Below, one piece after another: positions 48,791 through 49,082 of a stretch of 49,082 nt of DNA (positions are counted from its first letter, which is position 1; each line of letters opens with the position of its first letter). The notes beneath the pieces are model-generated. The model was given only the letters and a program-made list of their open reading frames with translations. It searched no databases and was not told the origin of the DNA. The stretch is from a virus: positions 1-49,082 of IMG/VR virus record IMGVR_UViG_3300017971_000371. One strand, given 5' to 3'. Both the position numbers and the translations under genes were made by a program.

Positions 48791-49082
48791 TTAGAAATTC
48801 GGATCTTCCCCGAAGTGGAACGGATCTTTCTCGGGCTCTCCCTCGGGGGCGTTCATGTCCGCGGGCCAACTGAAATCAGCGTCGGGCGCGGGTGTCGGCG
48901 CGGGCTCGGGTTCCGGTGTCGGCGCGGGCTCGGGCTTGGTCTCGACCGGGTTCGGTGCGGGCGCCGGTGCGGGCGTCGGCGCCGGGGTCGGCTCGGGCGT
49001 CGGCTCGGGCGTCGGGGTCGGGGTCGGGGTCGGCTCGGGCGCCGGGGCCGGCGCGGGCGCGGGCGTCGGCGCCGGTGCGGGC
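48791..49082 (-). CDS. C-terminal end of a Pro-rich protein, possibly the portal
   Basis: The frame is open from the window edge to TAA at 48791; the start is outside. Ninety-six codons remain. The first 55 or so are an almost unbroken X-Pro dipeptide chain, with X being Ala, Thr or Glu; then comes NPVETKPEPAP and a folded-looking end DADFSWPADMNAPEGEPEKD followed by PFHFGEDPNF. Ala/Glu/Thr-Pro chains are stiff linkers. The portal gene normally lies directly upstream of the prohead protease, so this may be its C-terminal tail, but no portal motif is visible. Confidence 0.7.
   Translation of the reverse strand, partial: PAPAPTPAPAPAPAPEPTPTPTPTPEPTPEPTPAPTPAPAPAPNPVETKPEPAPTPEPEPAPTPAPDADFSWPADMNAPEGEPEKDPFHFGEDPNF

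Noticed and set aside
1-49082. The octamer GCGATCGC (HIP1 of cyanobacteria) as a sign of a cyanobacterial host
   Set aside because: I found only about nine copies, a modest excess that follows from general GATC richness and is far from the roughly one per kb typical of HIP1 genomes.
1-49082. tRNA, rRNA, insertion sequences or an attachment site
   Set aside because: No cloverleaf, transposase, terminal inverted repeats or integrase was seen.

Overview
The window is the late structural region of a contractile-tailed (myovirus-type) bacteriophage or prophage. It is GC-rich, and every gene I accept lies on the minus strand, so transcription runs from the right edge to the left edge. Genes are tightly packed, with ATGA/TAATG-type overlaps and GGAGG-type ribosome sites. 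A prohead protease, an HK97-type capsid protein, a sheath, a tube, a tape measure and a full baseplate set make it a virus rather than a headless injection system. No integrase, tRNA, terminase, replication or host gene is visible, so the host and the lytic or temperate state cannot be read from the window.

Layout in transcription order. Head (49082 to about 39700): the end of a Pro-rich protein, possibly the portal; a 1428-residue multidomain protein ending in an XkdF-type prohead protease; a scaffold-like protein with a zinc ribbon; the major capsid protein; a small decoration-type protein; and a run of small proteins, three of them Cys-rich and translationally coupled. Head appendage and connector block (39718 to 29288): repeat-bearing fibres, a C1q-like fibre, an FCCH-like protein, a permuted papain-like peptidase, a 90-residue protein made of decapeptide repeats, head-tail connector and tail-completion proteins. 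Tail (29260 to 22111): sheath, tube, a tail-assembly chaperone with a probable -1 frameshift (CCCTTTC), tape measure and tube-baseplate linker. Baseplate and fibres (22102 to 2231): LysM protein, gpD-like hub, gpV-like spike, an unassigned hydrophobic protein, gp25/W, J, several lectin-like and Cys-ladder beta-helix proteins, gpI and a beta-propeller fibre. The late operon ends with two small membrane proteins (possible lysis genes), a non-coding segment with a strong hairpin, and an open gene running off the left edge.

Four things stand out. First, the 9-mer TACGGGTCG occurs 26 times on both strands and in all reading frames (under one expected), plus ten copies with G for A. Second, the protease protein carries a D12-type methyltransferase-like domain with DPPL in place of DPPY, a polymerase-beta-type nucleotidyltransferase motif, two LigD-phosphoesterase-like modules and an OB-like module in front of the protease. 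Third, one small beta module resembling the flagellar-hook IN motif is inserted in the sheath, the spike, gpI and a large baseplate protein. Fourth, two adjacent paralogous tailspike-like proteins are built from about 25-residue repeats with a stacked cysteine. Function assignments come from reading the sequence by eye and from remembered family patterns; no search was run.
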